DNA of 64,000 nt from Kocuria carniphila (GTDB taxonomy: Bacteria; Actinomycetota; Actinomycetes; Actinomycetales; Micrococcaceae): contig NZ_NOIT01000003.1 of the NCBI RefSeq assembly GCF_004136555.1, forward strand, positions 173,346 through 237,345, given 5' to 3'. Below the pieces are notes generated by a model. That model made no database searches and was not told where the DNA came from. It saw only the letters and a program-made list of their open reading frames with translations. This document shows positions 7,961-17,319 of the stretch, one piece after another (positions within the stretch are counted from its first letter, which is position 1; every line of letters begins with the position of its first letter). Both the position numbers and the translations under genes were made by a program.

Positions 7961-9561
7961 GCAATGCCGTGACAAGCGCTCCCCCGAACGCTCCTGACGA
8001 GCAGGTCACGCCCAAACCCCGGCGGATCACGGAGCTGTTCCTGCTGCTGATCGCCTTGGCCATTGGAATCGGCGCCAACATCCTGGTGGATCCTGATCAG
8101 CTGACCGAGGACCCGGGGCGCATCATCACGAGCGGTGCGGTACTGGCCGGCGGCGGCTTATTGATCCACGTGGTGTTGTGGATCCGCGCCCGCTACGCGG
8201 ATCCCTACCTGCTGCCCATTGCCGTGACCCTCAACGGTCTCGGCCTGGCCATGATCCACCGCATCGATCTCTCCACGGGACAGACCGCCTCCGACACCCA
8301 AGTGGTCTGGACCGGGTTGGCCATGGTGGTCGCGTGCGTCGTGCTCTGGTTGCTCAAGGACCACCGCCTGCTCCGCAAGATCACCTACATTTCTCTTCTG
8401 TTGTCCGCGTTGCTCCTGCTCTTGCCGATGGTGCCCGGCCTGGGTGTGGAGATCAACGGCGCACGGCTGTGGATCTCCGTGGCCGGACGGACGTTCCAGC
8501 CCGGTGAGATCGCCAAGATCACCCTGGCCATTTTCTTCGCCGGATACCTGTCCACCAACCGCGACCTGATCATGCTGGCCGGCCGCAAGATCGGCCCGGT
8601 ACGGCTGCCGCGTTTCAAGGACATTGCTCCGATGTTCGCCGCATGGCTGATCGCCATCGGTGTGCTCGTGCTGCAGCGTGACCTGGGCACCGCGATCCTC
8701 TTCTTCGGCCTGTTCCTGGTCATGATCTACCTGGCCACCGGCCGCATGGGATGGATCGTCCTGGGCGTGACGCTCATGCTGGTGGGCGGCTTCGTGGCGA
8801 GCCGCATCTTCTCCCACGTGAGCCTGCGTCTGGATTCCTGGCTCAACGCCTTTGAACCCGAGGTCTACAACCGCTCTCCAGGTGGCTCCGGTCAGATCGT
8901 CCAGGGACTGTTCGGGCTGGCCTCCGGTGGGTTGTTCGGTCAGGGGCTGGGCCAGGGCCGCCCGGATCTGGTCTCCTATGCCAATTCGGACATGATCATC
9001 ACCGCGTTCGGTGAGGAGCTCGGCCTGATCGGTCTGGGCGCCATTCTGTGCATGTTCCTGCTGTTCGCAACCCGCGGCCTGCGCGCCGCCCTGGGTACCC
9101 GTGATCACTTCGGCAAGCTGCTGGCCGCGGGACTCTCCGCGCTCATGATCATCCAGTTGCTCGTGGTCATCGGCGGTGTGACCCGGTTGCTGCCGCTGAC
9201 GGGTTTGACCACGCCATTCATGTCCGCCGGTGGTTCCTCCTTGCTGTCTAACTGGATCATCACCGCGGTCCTCCTGGCCATCTCGCACACGGCTCGTCGA
9301 CCGGTCCTGACCGGCCCGGCCACCGACGAGGACTACGCGGAACTCCAAGCTCATGTGAAGGCCACGCGTGATGACCAGGAGCGGGAGGGTGAGCTCGATG
9401 ACTCCGAGCCCACCACCGAGTTGTCCTCCTCGGTCGCCGGTACGGGTGGACCCCACGACGACGCAGGCACGGCCACCGAAGTCATCTCCCGGATCCGAGG
9501 GCGTTCCGGTTCGAAATCTTCAGATCAATCGGGCTCGACCCCGGAAGGAGGAACACAATGA
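7957..9561 (+). CDS. rodA: RodA/FtsW-type SEDS peptidoglycan glycosyltransferase
   Basis: Polytopic SEDS protein that polymerises lipid II, working with the class B PBP encoded next. Seen: about 12 membrane helices between residues 20 and 450, the family motifs GLAMIHRID, GARLWI, QPGEIAKI, QRDLGTAILFF, QGLFGLASGGLFGQGLGQG and PLTGLTTPFMSAGGSS, then an unusually acidic ~80-residue cytosolic tail (Asp/Glu/Thr/Ser). Length 534 aa. GTG start overlaps pstP; its stop overlaps the pbpA ATG (ATGA), so the RodA-PbpA pair is made in a coupled way. Confidence 0.94.
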   Translation: MSNAVTSAPPNAPDEQVTPKPRRITELFLLLIALAIGIGANILVDPDQLTEDPGRIITSGAVLAGGGLLIHVVLWIRARYADPYLLPIAVTLNGLGLAMIHRIDLSTGQTASDTQVVWTGLAMVVACVVLWLLKDHRLLRKITYISLLLSALLLLLPMVPGLGVEINGARLWISVAGRTFQPGEIAKITLAIFFAGYLSTNRDLIMLAGRKIGPVRLPRFKDIAPMFAAWLIAIGVLVLQRDLGTAILFFGLFLVMIYLATGRMGWIVLGVTLMLVGGFVASRIFSHVSLRLDSWLNAFEPEVYNRSPGGSGQIVQGLFGLASGGLFGQGLGQGRPDLVSYANSDMIITAFGEELGLIGLGAILCMFLLFATRGLRAALGTRDHFGKLLAAGLSALMIIQLLVVIGGVTRLLPLTGLTTPFMSAGGSSLLSNWIITAVLLAISHTARRPVLTGPATDEDYAELQAHVKATRDDQEREGELDDSEPTTELSSSVAGTGGPHDDAGTATEVISRIRGRSGSKSSDQSGSTPEGGTQ

Positions 9562-11003
9562 ACACGTCCATTCGTCGACTGTGGTTCGCGTCCGTGGCCA
9601 TTGTGATGGTCCTTCTCCTGGCGCTGACCTACGTGCAGTTCTTCGCCGCCAAGTCACTCGAGGCCAATCCCTGGAACAACCGGGCCCTGTACGAGCAGTT
9701 CGGCTCGGATCGCGGGTCCATCCTGGTGGGTGGCGAGGAGATCGCGAAGTCCGTTCCGTCCCAGGACGATTTCGAGCACCAACGCGTGTACGAATCCTCT
9801 CCGCTGTACGCACACCTGACCGGGTACTTCTCGCTGGTCTACGGCGCCACCGGGCTGGAAGCGACCATGGGTGAGCAACTGTCCGGAGCCTCGGACGAGC
9901 AGTTCTACAACCGTGTGGTGTCCCTGTTCTCGGGTAATCAGCCCACCGGTGCTTCCGTGGAACTCACGCTGGACCCCGAACTGCAACGCACCGCGCACGA
10001 TCTGCTGGAGGGCCACAAGGGATCAATCGTGGCGGTGAATCCGCAGACCGGCGAGATCCTGGCCATGGCCTCCAGCCCCGGTTACGATGCAAACCGCTTG
10101 GCGTCCCACAACGCGGACGAAGTGGTCTCCGCCGCCGACGAGCTCAACAGCGACCCGGACAAGCCCTTGGAGAACCGCGCCATCGCCGGCGACCTCTACG
10201 CACCGGGGTCCACGTTCAAGATCATCGACACCGTGGCGGCCCTGGAGTCCGGTCAGTACGACACCGATTCCACGCTGCCCAACCCGGCGGAACTTCCGCT
10301 ACCGGGTACCACGGTCAACCTGCCCAACTACCGTCAGGGTGGCTGCGCGGCCCGCACCGAGGTGAACCTGGAGTTCGCCCTGGAGCAGTCCTGCAACACG
10401 CCGTTCGCGTCGATCGCCATGGACCTCGGTCAGGACGCCATCAGCAAGACCGCGGAGAACTTCGGCTACGGACAGGACCTGTCCATTCCGCTGCAGGTGA
10501 CTCCCTCACTGTTCCCGGAGGACATGAATGACTCCCAGCTCGCTCTGTCCTCGATCGGCCAGTACGACGTCCGCACCACTCCCCTGCAGGTGGCCATGAT
10601 GTCCGCCGCGATCGCCAACGACGGTGTGATGATGAAACCTCAGCTGGTGAAAACCGTGCGCTCTTCCGATTTGTCCGTGATCCAGGACTTCGAGGCCGAG
10701 CAGCTGCGCCGTTCCACGGATCCGGAGACCGCCCAAACCGTCAAGGACCTCATGGTGCAGGTCGTCAGTGACGGTATCGCCGGCGGCGCTGCCGTTCCCG
10801 GTGTGGAAGTAGGCGGCAAAACGGGTACCGCAGAGCTGGGAACCGAAGCAGGATTGAACGACTCGTGGTTCACTGGTTTTGCGCCCGCAAACGACCCCCA
10901 GATTGCGGTGGCAGTGGTTATCGAAGACGTAGACGTAACCACCGGTGCACAGTTGACCAGTCCGAGCGCTAAGCAACTCTTTGAGGCGGTGTTGAACCAG
11001 TGA
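9558..11003 (+). CDS. pbpA: PbpA: class B penicillin-binding protein (D,D-transpeptidase)
   Basis: Cross-links peptidoglycan as partner of RodA. Seen: N-terminal membrane anchor (residues 8-28), a short dimerisation/pedestal region, and a transpeptidase domain with all three active-site motifs: STFK (Ser218, Lys221), SCN around residue 278, and KTGT near residue 420. Length 481 aa matches mycobacterial PbpA, which lacks a long N-terminal module. SD GGAAGGAGG eight bases before ATG; the stop overlaps the pknA GTG by four bases. Confidence 0.94.
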   Translation: MNTSIRRLWFASVAIVMVLLLALTYVQFFAAKSLEANPWNNRALYEQFGSDRGSILVGGEEIAKSVPSQDDFEHQRVYESSPLYAHLTGYFSLVYGATGLEATMGEQLSGASDEQFYNRVVSLFSGNQPTGASVELTLDPELQRTAHDLLEGHKGSIVAVNPQTGEILAMASSPGYDANRLASHNADEVVSAADELNSDPDKPLENRAIAGDLYAPGSTFKIIDTVAALESGQYDTDSTLPNPAELPLPGTTVNLPNYRQGGCAARTEVNLEFALEQSCNTPFASIAMDLGQDAISKTAENFGYGQDLSIPLQVTPSLFPEDMNDSQLALSSIGQYDVRTTPLQVAMMSAAIANDGVMMKPQLVKTVRSSDLSVIQDFEAEQLRRSTDPETAQTVKDLMVQVVSDGIAGGAAVPGVEVGGKTGTAELGTEAGLNDSWFTGFAPANDPQIAVAVVIEDVDVTTGAQLTSPSAKQLFEAVLNQ

Positions 11004-12796
11004 GACCATCGTCGAACACCATTTTGGGCGGGCGCTACGCACTCACAGAACGTATCGCCATAGGCGGCATGGGAGAGGTCTGGAAAGCAAAGGACCAGGT
11101 CCTGGGCCGCATCGTGGCCGTCAAGATCTTGAAGGACGAATACAACGGCGACCCGACCTTCTTGCAGCGATTCCGTGCCGAGGCTCGGCACACCGCGCTG
11201 CTCAACCACCCCGGCGTGGCCAATGTCTTCGACTACGGCGAGGACGAAGGCTCCGCGTTCCTGGTCATGGAGCTGGTTCCGGGTGATCCGCTGTCCAACG
11301 TGATCGATCGCAAGAAGTCGCTCGAGCCGGACACCGTTCTGAACTACATCGGGCAGACTGCCCGCGCCTTGGCCGCTGCTCATGCGCAGGGTCTGGTACA
11401 CCGCGATGTGAAGCCGGGCAACCTGATCATCACCCCGGACAACCGGGTCAAGGTGACGGACTTCGGCATCGCCCGCTTGGCGGATCAGGTGCCGCTCACT
11501 GCCACCGGTCAGGTCATGGGCACCGCCCAGTACCTGGCGCCGGAACAGGCCACGGGCCAGACCGCCACGGGCTCCTCCGATATCTATTCGCTGGGCATCA
11601 TCGGCTACGAACTGCTGGCTGGGAAGCGACCGTTCACCGGTGAATCCCAGATCGCCATAGCCCTGGCCCAGGTCAACGATCCGCCACCGCCGCTTCCGGA
11701 CAGCATTCCGGAACCGGTTCGCGCGCTGATCATGTCCATGCTCGCCAAGGATCCGCAGGACCGCCCGGAGAACGCCGGCAAGCTGGCCAACGCCGTGGAT
11801 GCACTCCGACGCAACGACGTGAAGTCCGCCGTGGCCATGGTTCCCGGGATGGCTCAGTTCCTCCCCGACCACCCCGAGGACGACCAACCCACCGAGGCGA
11901 TCTCCCCGGTCAAGGATGATCGCACCCGGCCCATGCCGCGTTCCACGGGTTCGGCAGCCGTACCGGCGGTCGTCGGTTCCGCAGCCGCCGCCAATAGACC
12001 GGATCCCAAGTACAGTGCCCACCCCTCCACCGCACAGTTCGACGCCGTGGAGCACTCCGACTCCACGGGCAAGGGTGGCTCCGAATCGGCTGGTCGGCGT
12101 AAGTCTCCGTGGCCCTGGGCGCTGCCCCTGGTGTTGCTCTTGCTGGGCGGCGTGATCTTCGGACTGTGGGCTCTGGGCAACCGAGACGATGGCGATTCCA
12201 CTCCGCAGGGCACCGTGACGTCTTCCACCGCGAGCCCCTCCGCGGAGATGGTCACGCTTCCGGCGAGCATCGTGGGCCAGAACGGTGACGAGATAGCCAA
12301 TGACATCGCCCAGCTCGGTGTGAACGTGGACAAGCGGCTGCAGCAGGGAAGTGGTAACCCCGATGGCACCGTGATCTCCTCGGACCCTGAAGCGGGCACC
12401 GAGGTCGCCGTGGGTTCCACCGTGATCCTCTACGTCGCGTGGTCTCCCGAGGCCGGCAACAATGGCGGCGGCCAGCAGGATTCGGAGGCTCCCGCGCAGG
12501 ATGCCCCGGCCACACAGAACCCCGCGCCGGAGCAGACGCAGGCACCGCAGCCCGCCGAGCCCGCCCAGGCTCCCGACGACGCCCCGGCCGCCACCCAGAA
12601 CCCCGGGGCCCGCGATGATTCCGCGGCCACCCCGGCGGCAGAAGCCGCCGCCGATCCCGACGCCGCGGCGTCGTCACCCGCGGACGGTCAGCTGCAGAGC
12701 GTGGCCGAGGCTCCGCGCTCGGATGCTGCCCAGGGCCAGCAGAGCGTGAGCGGCGCCGAGCAGGGTTCCGGTGCCGGCACCGGAACCGAGGGGTGA
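11000..12796 (+). CDS. pknA: PknA: membrane Ser/Thr protein kinase with one PASTA domain and Ala/Pro/Gln-rich tail
   Basis: Hanks-type kinase controlling growth and division. Seen: catalytic domain at residues 8-270 with the glycine loop [15 protein letters not shown] lysine, HRDVKPGN catalytic loop and DFGIAR; a linker; one membrane helix (about 371-392); a single PASTA-like domain (about 415-480, [15 protein letters not shown] through [14 protein letters not shown]); and a ~115-residue Ala/Pro/Gln/Asp tail. Mycobacterial PknA has no PASTA domain, so the extracellular part here is longer. GTG start inside the pbpA stop. pknB follows after six bases. Confidence 0.93.
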   Translation: MRPSSNTILGGRYALTERIAIGGMGEVWKAKDQVLGRIVAVKILKDEYNGDPTFLQRFRAEARHTALLNHPGVANVFDYGEDEGSAFLVMELVPGDPLSNVIDRKKSLEPDTVLNYIGQTARALAAAHAQGLVHRDVKPGNLIITPDNRVKVTDFGIARLADQVPLTATGQVMGTAQYLAPEQATGQTATGSSDIYSLGIIGYELLAGKRPFTGESQIAIALAQVNDPPPPLPDSIPEPVRALIMSMLAKDPQDRPENAGKLANAVDALRRNDVKSAVAMVPGMAQFLPDHPEDDQPTEAISPVKDDRTRPMPRSTGSAAVPAVVGSAAAANRPDPKYSAHPSTAQFDAVEHSDSTGKGGSESAGRRKSPWPWALPLVLLLLGGVIFGLWALGNRDDGDSTPQGTVTSSTASPSAEMVTLPASIVGQNGDEIANDIAQLGVNVDKRLQQGSGNPDGTVISSDPEAGTEVAVGSTVILYVAWSPEAGNNGGGQQDSEAPAQDAPATQNPAPEQTQAPQPAEPAQAPDDAPAATQNPGARDDSAATPAAEAAADPDAAASSPADGQLQSVAEAPRSDAAQGQQSVSGAEQGSGAGTGTEG

Positions 12797-12802
12797 CCCA
12801 GC

Positions 12803-14803
12803 ATGCCGATGCCCGCAATGCCAGACCTGATCAACGACCGGTACAAGGTCGGTGAGGTCATCGGTCGCGGTGGCATGGCCACTGTGCACGTGGGTGAGGA
12901 CACCCGTCTGGGGCGTCGCGTAGCCATCAAGGTATTGCGACCCGAACTCGCCGCGGACGATACGTTCCACGAGAGGTTCCAGCGCGAGGCACAAGCAGTG
13001 GCCTCCCTGAACCACCACACGATCGTCTCGATTTACGACACCGGCGAGATCAAGCCGCAGGGCCCGGACGGCGTGACCCGACCGTACATCGTGATGGAGT
13101 ACGTCCCCGGGCAGACCCTGCGGGAACTGATCCACGGTAAGGGCATCGACCCCGAGCAGGCCATCGAGTACATGTTCGGCATTCTGGATGCCCTCTCCTT
13201 CAGCCACCGCGCGGGCATCGTGCACCGCGATATCAAGCCGGCCAACGTGAAGGTCACCCCGGACGGCGGGGTCAAGGTCATGGACTTCGGCATCGCGCGC
13301 GCCGTGGAGGACACCCAGGCCGCGCTCACGCAGTCCCAAGCGGTCCTGGGCACCGCGCAGTACCTGTCCCCCGAGCAGGCCCGCGGTGCCTCGGTGGACC
13401 CGCGCTCGGACCTGTATTCCGCGGCGTGCGTGCTGTTCGAGATGCTCACCGGCCGCGCACCGTTCGTGGGCGAGTCCTCGGTCGCGATCGCAGCGCAGCA
13501 CGTGCGGGACGCACCGCCCGCGCCGTCGGCGTTGAACCCCCAGCTGCCCAAGTCCGTGGACCGGTTCATGGAACGGGCGCTGGCCAAGGACCGGGACCAT
13601 CGCTTTTCCGACGCCGCTCAGATGCGTCGCGCGTTGCGTACAGTTCTCGTGGAGTTGCCGGATGATCTCGAGGCCACTCAGGCGATGGATCCGACGCAGA
13701 CCGCGGACACCAACACCAAGACACTTCCTGCGGTGGGTGCCGGAGCCGCCGCCGGCGCCGTAGTCGCAGCCGGACGCAGTGAGACCGCCGAGCAACCGGT
13801 CGACGCGAATGATGACCCCCTGCACTACGAACTCGATCCGGATGAGGACACCGAGGACGTGCGACCGGGTGCCGCGGCTGCCGCACCTGCCAAGCGGGAC
13901 AAGCAGAAGGGCGGAAACGGTTGGATCCTCCCCGCGGTGCTGATCGTCCTGCTCATCACGGGGCTCGGAATCGGCGGTGTCCTGGGCGTGCAGTGGTGGC
14001 AGAACCAGCAGGTGGAGCAGCCGTCCATGGTTTCCGTTCCGCAGGTCGTGGGAATGGACCGCACCACAGCGGAGAACACGCTGCGTGACGCCCAGCTCGA
14101 GCCCACCTTCAGCACCGAGAACAGCGATTCCGTGCCGGAGAAGCACGTCATCACCATGGATCCTTCCGCGGGCGATCAGGTGGCGGTGGGTTCCAGCGTG
14201 GCTGTGACCGTCTCGGACGGGCCCGGCACCGTGGACGTCCCCAATGACCTGGTCGGTCAGACCCTGGACAACGCCCGCAATGCCCTGCGTGAAGCGGGCC
14301 TGAGCGTGGGCATGGTCAGCACGGCCAACAGCGCAACCGTTCCCGAGAACGTGGTGATGTCCACCGATCCAGCTGGCGGCACCTCGCTCGACAAGGACAG
14401 CCCCGTGCAGTTGCAGGTCTCCAGCGGTCGGGTGACCGTGCCGGACGTCGTGGGCATGTCCCGCGCCGAAGCCGAGAGCGCCCTACGCGCGGACAACGTT
14501 CGGTTGAACTTCAACATCGCAGTCCGGGATTCCCGGGATGAGGCCACGGACACCGTGCTCGAACAGTCCGCCCCGGCCGGTTCTTCGGTGGCCCAGGGGT
14601 CCACGGTCACACTCACCATTGCGCGTCAGGTCACGCCGTCACCCACGGCCACACCCACCCCCACGCCGGAGCCCAGTGAGGAGCCGACGGCGGAACCGAC
14701 CTCGGCCGAGCCCACACCGTCTGCCGAGCCCGAATCGGCCGGCAATGGTTCGGACGAACAGGCTGAGAGGCCGACCCCGGCATCTACCCGCTCCCGGGGT
14801 TAG
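12803..14803 (+). CDS. pknB: PknB: PASTA-domain Ser/Thr protein kinase
   Basis: Essential-type sensor kinase that detects cell-wall fragments or lipid II through extracellular PASTA domains. Seen: kinase domain (residues 9-275) with GRGGMATVHVG, VAIKVL, HRDIKPANV and DFGIARA; acidic linker; membrane helix (about 372-394); three consecutive PASTA repeats (about 405-610), each opening with VP-x-VVG or VPNDLVG; and a ~55-residue Thr/Pro/Glu-rich tail. M. tuberculosis PknB has four PASTA repeats. ATG at 12803 has only a weak ribosome-binding site; ATG codons at 12809 and 12818 are alternatives. Last gene of the operon, followed by a hairpin. Confidence 0.94.
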   Translation: MPMPAMPDLINDRYKVGEVIGRGGMATVHVGEDTRLGRRVAIKVLRPELAADDTFHERFQREAQAVASLNHHTIVSIYDTGEIKPQGPDGVTRPYIVMEYVPGQTLRELIHGKGIDPEQAIEYMFGILDALSFSHRAGIVHRDIKPANVKVTPDGGVKVMDFGIARAVEDTQAALTQSQAVLGTAQYLSPEQARGASVDPRSDLYSAACVLFEMLTGRAPFVGESSVAIAAQHVRDAPPAPSALNPQLPKSVDRFMERALAKDRDHRFSDAAQMRRALRTVLVELPDDLEATQAMDPTQTADTNTKTLPAVGAGAAAGAVVAAGRSETAEQPVDANDDPLHYELDPDEDTEDVRPGAAAAAPAKRDKQKGGNGWILPAVLIVLLITGLGIGGVLGVQWWQNQQVEQPSMVSVPQVVGMDRTTAENTLRDAQLEPTFSTENSDSVPEKHVITMDPSAGDQVAVGSSVAVTVSDGPGTVDVPNDLVGQTLDNARNALREAGLSVGMVSTANSATVPENVVMSTDPAGGTSLDKDSPVQLQVSSGRVTVPDVVGMSRAEAESALRADNVRLNFNIAVRDSRDEATDTVLEQSAPAGSSVAQGSTVTLTIARQVTPSPTATPTPTPEPSEEPTAEPTSAEPTPSAEPESAGNGSDEQAERPTPASTRSRG

Positions 14804-14820
14804 CCGCTCCACAGACGACG

Positions 14821-14854
14821 ACGCCGTGCTCCCCCTTCTCGGGGAGCACGGCGT
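14821..14854. terminator. Terminator between convergent pknB and trpG
   Basis: 14-bp perfect stem (14821-14834 with 14841-14854, ACGCCGTGCTCCCC arm) and 6-base loop. It ends the kinase operon and, on the other strand, trpG. The T-tract is short (GTTT on plus). Confidence 0.75.
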
Positions 14855-14941
14855 TTCCGTGAAGGTCACCGCTGATACCGGTCATGGTTGTGCGTGATGT
14901 CGCGTCCGGATGAGACCCGAACGTAGCGGGACGCTGATCTC

Positions 14942-15583
14942 TCAGGCGGTCATGAGCGGGGACAACCCGGCGGCCGCGGCTGCGGCACCCACCTGCCCGA
15001 CCTCTTCGAGCCACGTGCCGAGCATGAGGTACCCGCCCTCGGTGAGCACGGACTCGGGGTGGAACTGCACGCCGTGCAGGGGCGCGGTGCGGTGCTTGAG
15101 CCCCATGACCACCTGGCCGTCCTCGGTGGTCGCGGTGACCTCGAGGCAGTCAGGGACCGTTGCGGCGTCGACGGCGAGCGAGTGATAACGCGTGGCCGTG
15201 AACGGGGACGGCACGGAAGCGAACACGCTCGCACCGTGGTGGATCAACTGGGAAGTCTTGCCGTGCATCAATTGCTGCGCGTGACCCACGCTGGCGCCGT
15301 AGACCTCGCCGAGCGCCTGGTGACCCAGGCACACACCCAACAGCGGGGTCCTGGTCTGTTCGGCCCAGCGGATCAGGTCGGGGCAGACACCGGAATCCGC
15401 CGGTGCGCCGGGCCCCGGTGACAGCAGGACGCCCTGGTGCTCACCGGCCAGAGCGGTCACCGCGGCGACATCGAGGTCGTCATTGCGGATCACCGTGGTT
15501 TCGGCCCCCAACTGTTGGAGGTAACCCACCAAGGTGTAGACAAAGCTGTCGTAGTTATCCACCACGAGAATCTTCACGGACAC
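14942..15583 (-). CDS. trpG: Glutamine amidotransferase subunit of anthranilate/aminodeoxychorismate synthase
   Basis: Supplies ammonia from glutamine to chorismate for tryptophan (TrpG) or folate (PabA) synthesis; the subunit is often shared. Seen: class I GATase with LLSPGPGAP, GVCLGHQ nucleophile Cys85, and the FHPES pair His175/Glu177. Length 213 aa. Its position between pknB and crgA is the conserved actinobacterial arrangement. No trpE or pabB is adjacent, so the partner is encoded elsewhere. Divergent from crgA across 172 bases with no clear leader peptide. Confidence 0.9.
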   Translation of the reverse strand: MSVKILVVDNYDSFVYTLVGYLQQLGAETTVIRNDDLDVAAVTALAGEHQGVLLSPGPGAPADSGVCPDLIRWAEQTRTPLLGVCLGHQALGEVYGASVGHAQQLMHGKTSQLIHHGASVFASVPSPFTATRYHSLAVDAATVPDCLEVTATTEDGQVVMGLKHRTAPLHGVQFHPESVLTEGGYLMLGTWLEEVGQVGAAAAAAGLSPLMTA

Positions 15584-15755
15584 GAAAGCTACTCCTGCGC
15601 GTACAAGCGATTAGACGGAACTATCGCGCAAGTCTACGCCCGCGTGAGCGGTAGACTGAACGCCGGCTTTACGCCCAGGCGTCTCACGCTCGCAATGCGT
15701 ACCGTGGAGGGGTCCGAACCCCGCACGTCCCACGCAGCAGGAGGAATGATCAGTA

Positions 15756-16208
15756 GTGTCCCAGCCCAAGAAGCGATTCGGTAAGTCCCGCGAGTCCCTG
15801 GAATCCAACCAGAAGTACGCGATCACGGACGAGGATCGTCAGCTGACCGAACTGGCCGCCCAGAACCTGCCCCGCAATCGTCATGCGGAAGCGTTCGAGA
15901 AGTCGGTAGCCCGTGACAACGGTGGCTCCACCTCCGCAACGGCGGACGGCACGGACGAGCTGGAGGGCGAGAAGAACAAGAAGGCCCTGCGCAAGGCAGC
16001 CAAACGCGACCGCACCGGCGAGCCCCAGCCGACCCCCATGTGGTACAAGGTGGTTATGATCGGCCTGATGATCGTGGGCCTGCTGTGGATCATCGTGTAC
16101 TACCTGTTCCAGGGCACACTTCCCATTCCGGGGATCAACGTGTGGAACCTGATCATCGGCCTCGTCTTCATGATGACCGGGCTGATCATGACCACCAGAT
16201 GGCGTTGA
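15756..16208 (+). CDS. crgA: CrgA: cell-division regulator, two-TM membrane protein
   Basis: Small actinobacterial divisome protein that interacts with FtsZ, FtsI and FtsQ and coordinates septation with sporulation or polar growth. Seen: charged ~95-residue N-terminal cytosolic region, then two membrane helices (about 97-117 and 127-146) joined by a short loop with PIPGINVWNLIIG, as in CrgA. Length 150 aa, longer than mycobacterial CrgA (93 aa) because of the N-terminal extension (KKALRKAAKRDR region). GTG at 15756 has GGAGGA upstream. Followed within 45 bases by another small membrane-protein gene. Confidence 0.88.
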   Translation: MSQPKKRFGKSRESLESNQKYAITDEDRQLTELAAQNLPRNRHAEAFEKSVARDNGGSTSATADGTDELEGEKNKKALRKAAKRDRTGEPQPTPMWYKVVMIGLMIVGLLWIIVYYLFQGTLPIPGINVWNLIIGLVFMMTGLIMTTRWR

Positions 16209-16253
16209 CCCGCACGCTTGCGCTCATAGAATTCTCAGCCCAGGAGGCACATC

Positions 16254-16544
16254 GTGGCCACGTCACCGCAGCAACCGGGTTCGGATCCTGACCCAGTTGG
16301 CCCCGCCAGTACCGGAGACGCCGGGGACACCACCCCGCGCTCGGATCAGACTCCGGACAGGGAAAAGTCCCGGCCGCAGGAATCTGCGACCGGGACAGCC
16401 CCGCTCATTGAAGACCGTCAGGACACCGGGGGGAACAAGCGTCAGATCAACGCCGCTCGCATGGAAGTGCGATTGCGGCGGATTGCCCTGCTCGGACTTG
16501 TACTGGTGCCCTTGGTGTACTTCATCGTGCAGTCGCTGCGCTGA
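16254..16544 (+). CDS. Small single-TM protein of unknown function downstream of crgA
   Basis: Not recognised as a named family. Seen: a Pro/Ser/Asp/Thr-rich N-terminal two thirds, a basic patch (RMEVRLRR) and one C-terminal membrane helix (about residues 73-93) ending in SLR; a C-tail-anchored topology. GTG start with CAGGAGGCAC at good spacing makes it a real gene. It follows crgA by 45 bases and is probably co-transcribed, which suggests but does not show an envelope or division role. 96 aa. Confidence 0.7.
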   Translation: MATSPQQPGSDPDPVGPASTGDAGDTTPRSDQTPDREKSRPQESATGTAPLIEDRQDTGGNKRQINAARMEVRLRRIALLGLVLVPLVYFIVQSLR

Positions 16545-16582
16545 CCCTCTCCCCGGCCCGCGCAGCGACCGCACGTGCGGGA

Positions 16583-17134
16583 TCAGTTGGCCTCGGGAGC
16601 CACGAACTCGACGTCCAGGTCGATGCTGACCTTGTCGGACACCATCACGCCGCCGGCTTCGAGGGCAGCGTTCCAGGTCACGTTGAACTCCTTGCGGGAG
16701 ATCGCGGTGGAAGCGGTGAAGCCCGCACGGGTCACGCCGAAGGCGTCAACGGCCACACCGTTGAACTCGGCTTCCAGCTCGACCGGCTTGGTCACGCCGC
16801 GCAGGGTCAGCTCGCCGGACACGGTGCCTTCGCCGTCGGTCAGGTTCAGGCCCAGGATGCGGTAGGTCATCTCCGGGTGGTTGGCCACGTCGAAGAATTC
16901 CTCGGAACGAACGTGGTTGTCACGAGCTTCGTTCTTGGTGTCCACGGAAGCCATGGCCACGACGATCTCGCCGGTGGACTGTGCTGCGTCCTCAGCCACG
17001 TTGAGCTGGCCGGTGACGTCCGAGAACTGACCGCGGACCTTGGAGATGCCAGCGTGACGAACGCTGAAGCCGATTTCGGTGTGGGCGGGGTCGAGGGTCC
17101 AGGTACCGGTGGTCATGCCGTTCAAAGTAGTCAT
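16583..17134 (-). CDS. YceI family lipid-binding-like protein
   Basis: YceI proteins form a lipocalin-like barrel that binds polyisoprenoids; their physiological role is unclear. Seen: TGTWTLDPAHTEIGFSVRHAGISKVRGQF opening (split here: TWTLDPAHTEIGFSVRHAG then KVRGQF), SGELTLRGVTKPVELEAEF and ISRKEFNVTWN, all diagnostic. Length 183 aa; no signal peptide, so it appears cytosolic as in many actinobacteria. SD AAGGAG 6 bases before ATG at 17134. The 186 bases between it and the pirin gene contain an AT-rich stretch (17205-17260) suited to its promoter. Confidence 0.9.
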   Translation of the reverse strand: MTTLNGMTTGTWTLDPAHTEIGFSVRHAGISKVRGQFSDVTGQLNVAEDAAQSTGEIVVAMASVDTKNEARDNHVRSEEFFDVANHPEMTYRILGLNLTDGEGTVSGELTLRGVTKPVELEAEFNGVAVDAFGVTRAGFTASTAISRKEFNVTWNAALEAGGVMVSDKVSIDLDVEFVAPEAN

Positions 17135-17265
17135 GGGGGTTCTCCTTGAAATTGTCGCGTTCCCCGTTTATCCGGGGAACTATTGCTTGCTTCGGAAACT
17201 ACTTTACTCGCCCGTGTTGAGATGTCAACCAATTCCGCAGAAAGTATTTATATGATCTGCGTCAT

Positions 17266-17301
17266 AGGAAAACCCGATCCGGGATCGGATCGGGTTTTCC
17301 T
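17266..17301 (-). terminator. Intrinsic terminator of the pirin gene
   Basis: 15-bp perfect stem (17266-17280 with 17287-17301), 6-base loop, with a TTTT run at the 3' edge of the minus-strand stem. It lies 18 bases beyond the pirin stop codon. Confidence 0.8.
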
Positions 17302-17319
17302 CTAATTGCCAGCGCAGCG

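Noticed and set aside
8158..9456. Long minus-strand open frame opposite rodA
   Set aside because: Its Gln/His/Gly/Asp-rich composition is typical of antisense translation; RodA is unambiguous on the other strand.
10640..14146. Several long minus-strand frames opposite pbpA, pknA and pknB
   Set aside because: Mirror frames of kinase genes with no recognisable domains or ribosome-binding sites.
16569..16580. Palindrome CCGCACGTGCGG between the small membrane protein gene and yceI
   Set aside because: Too short and without a T-run; could be chance in GC-rich DNA.
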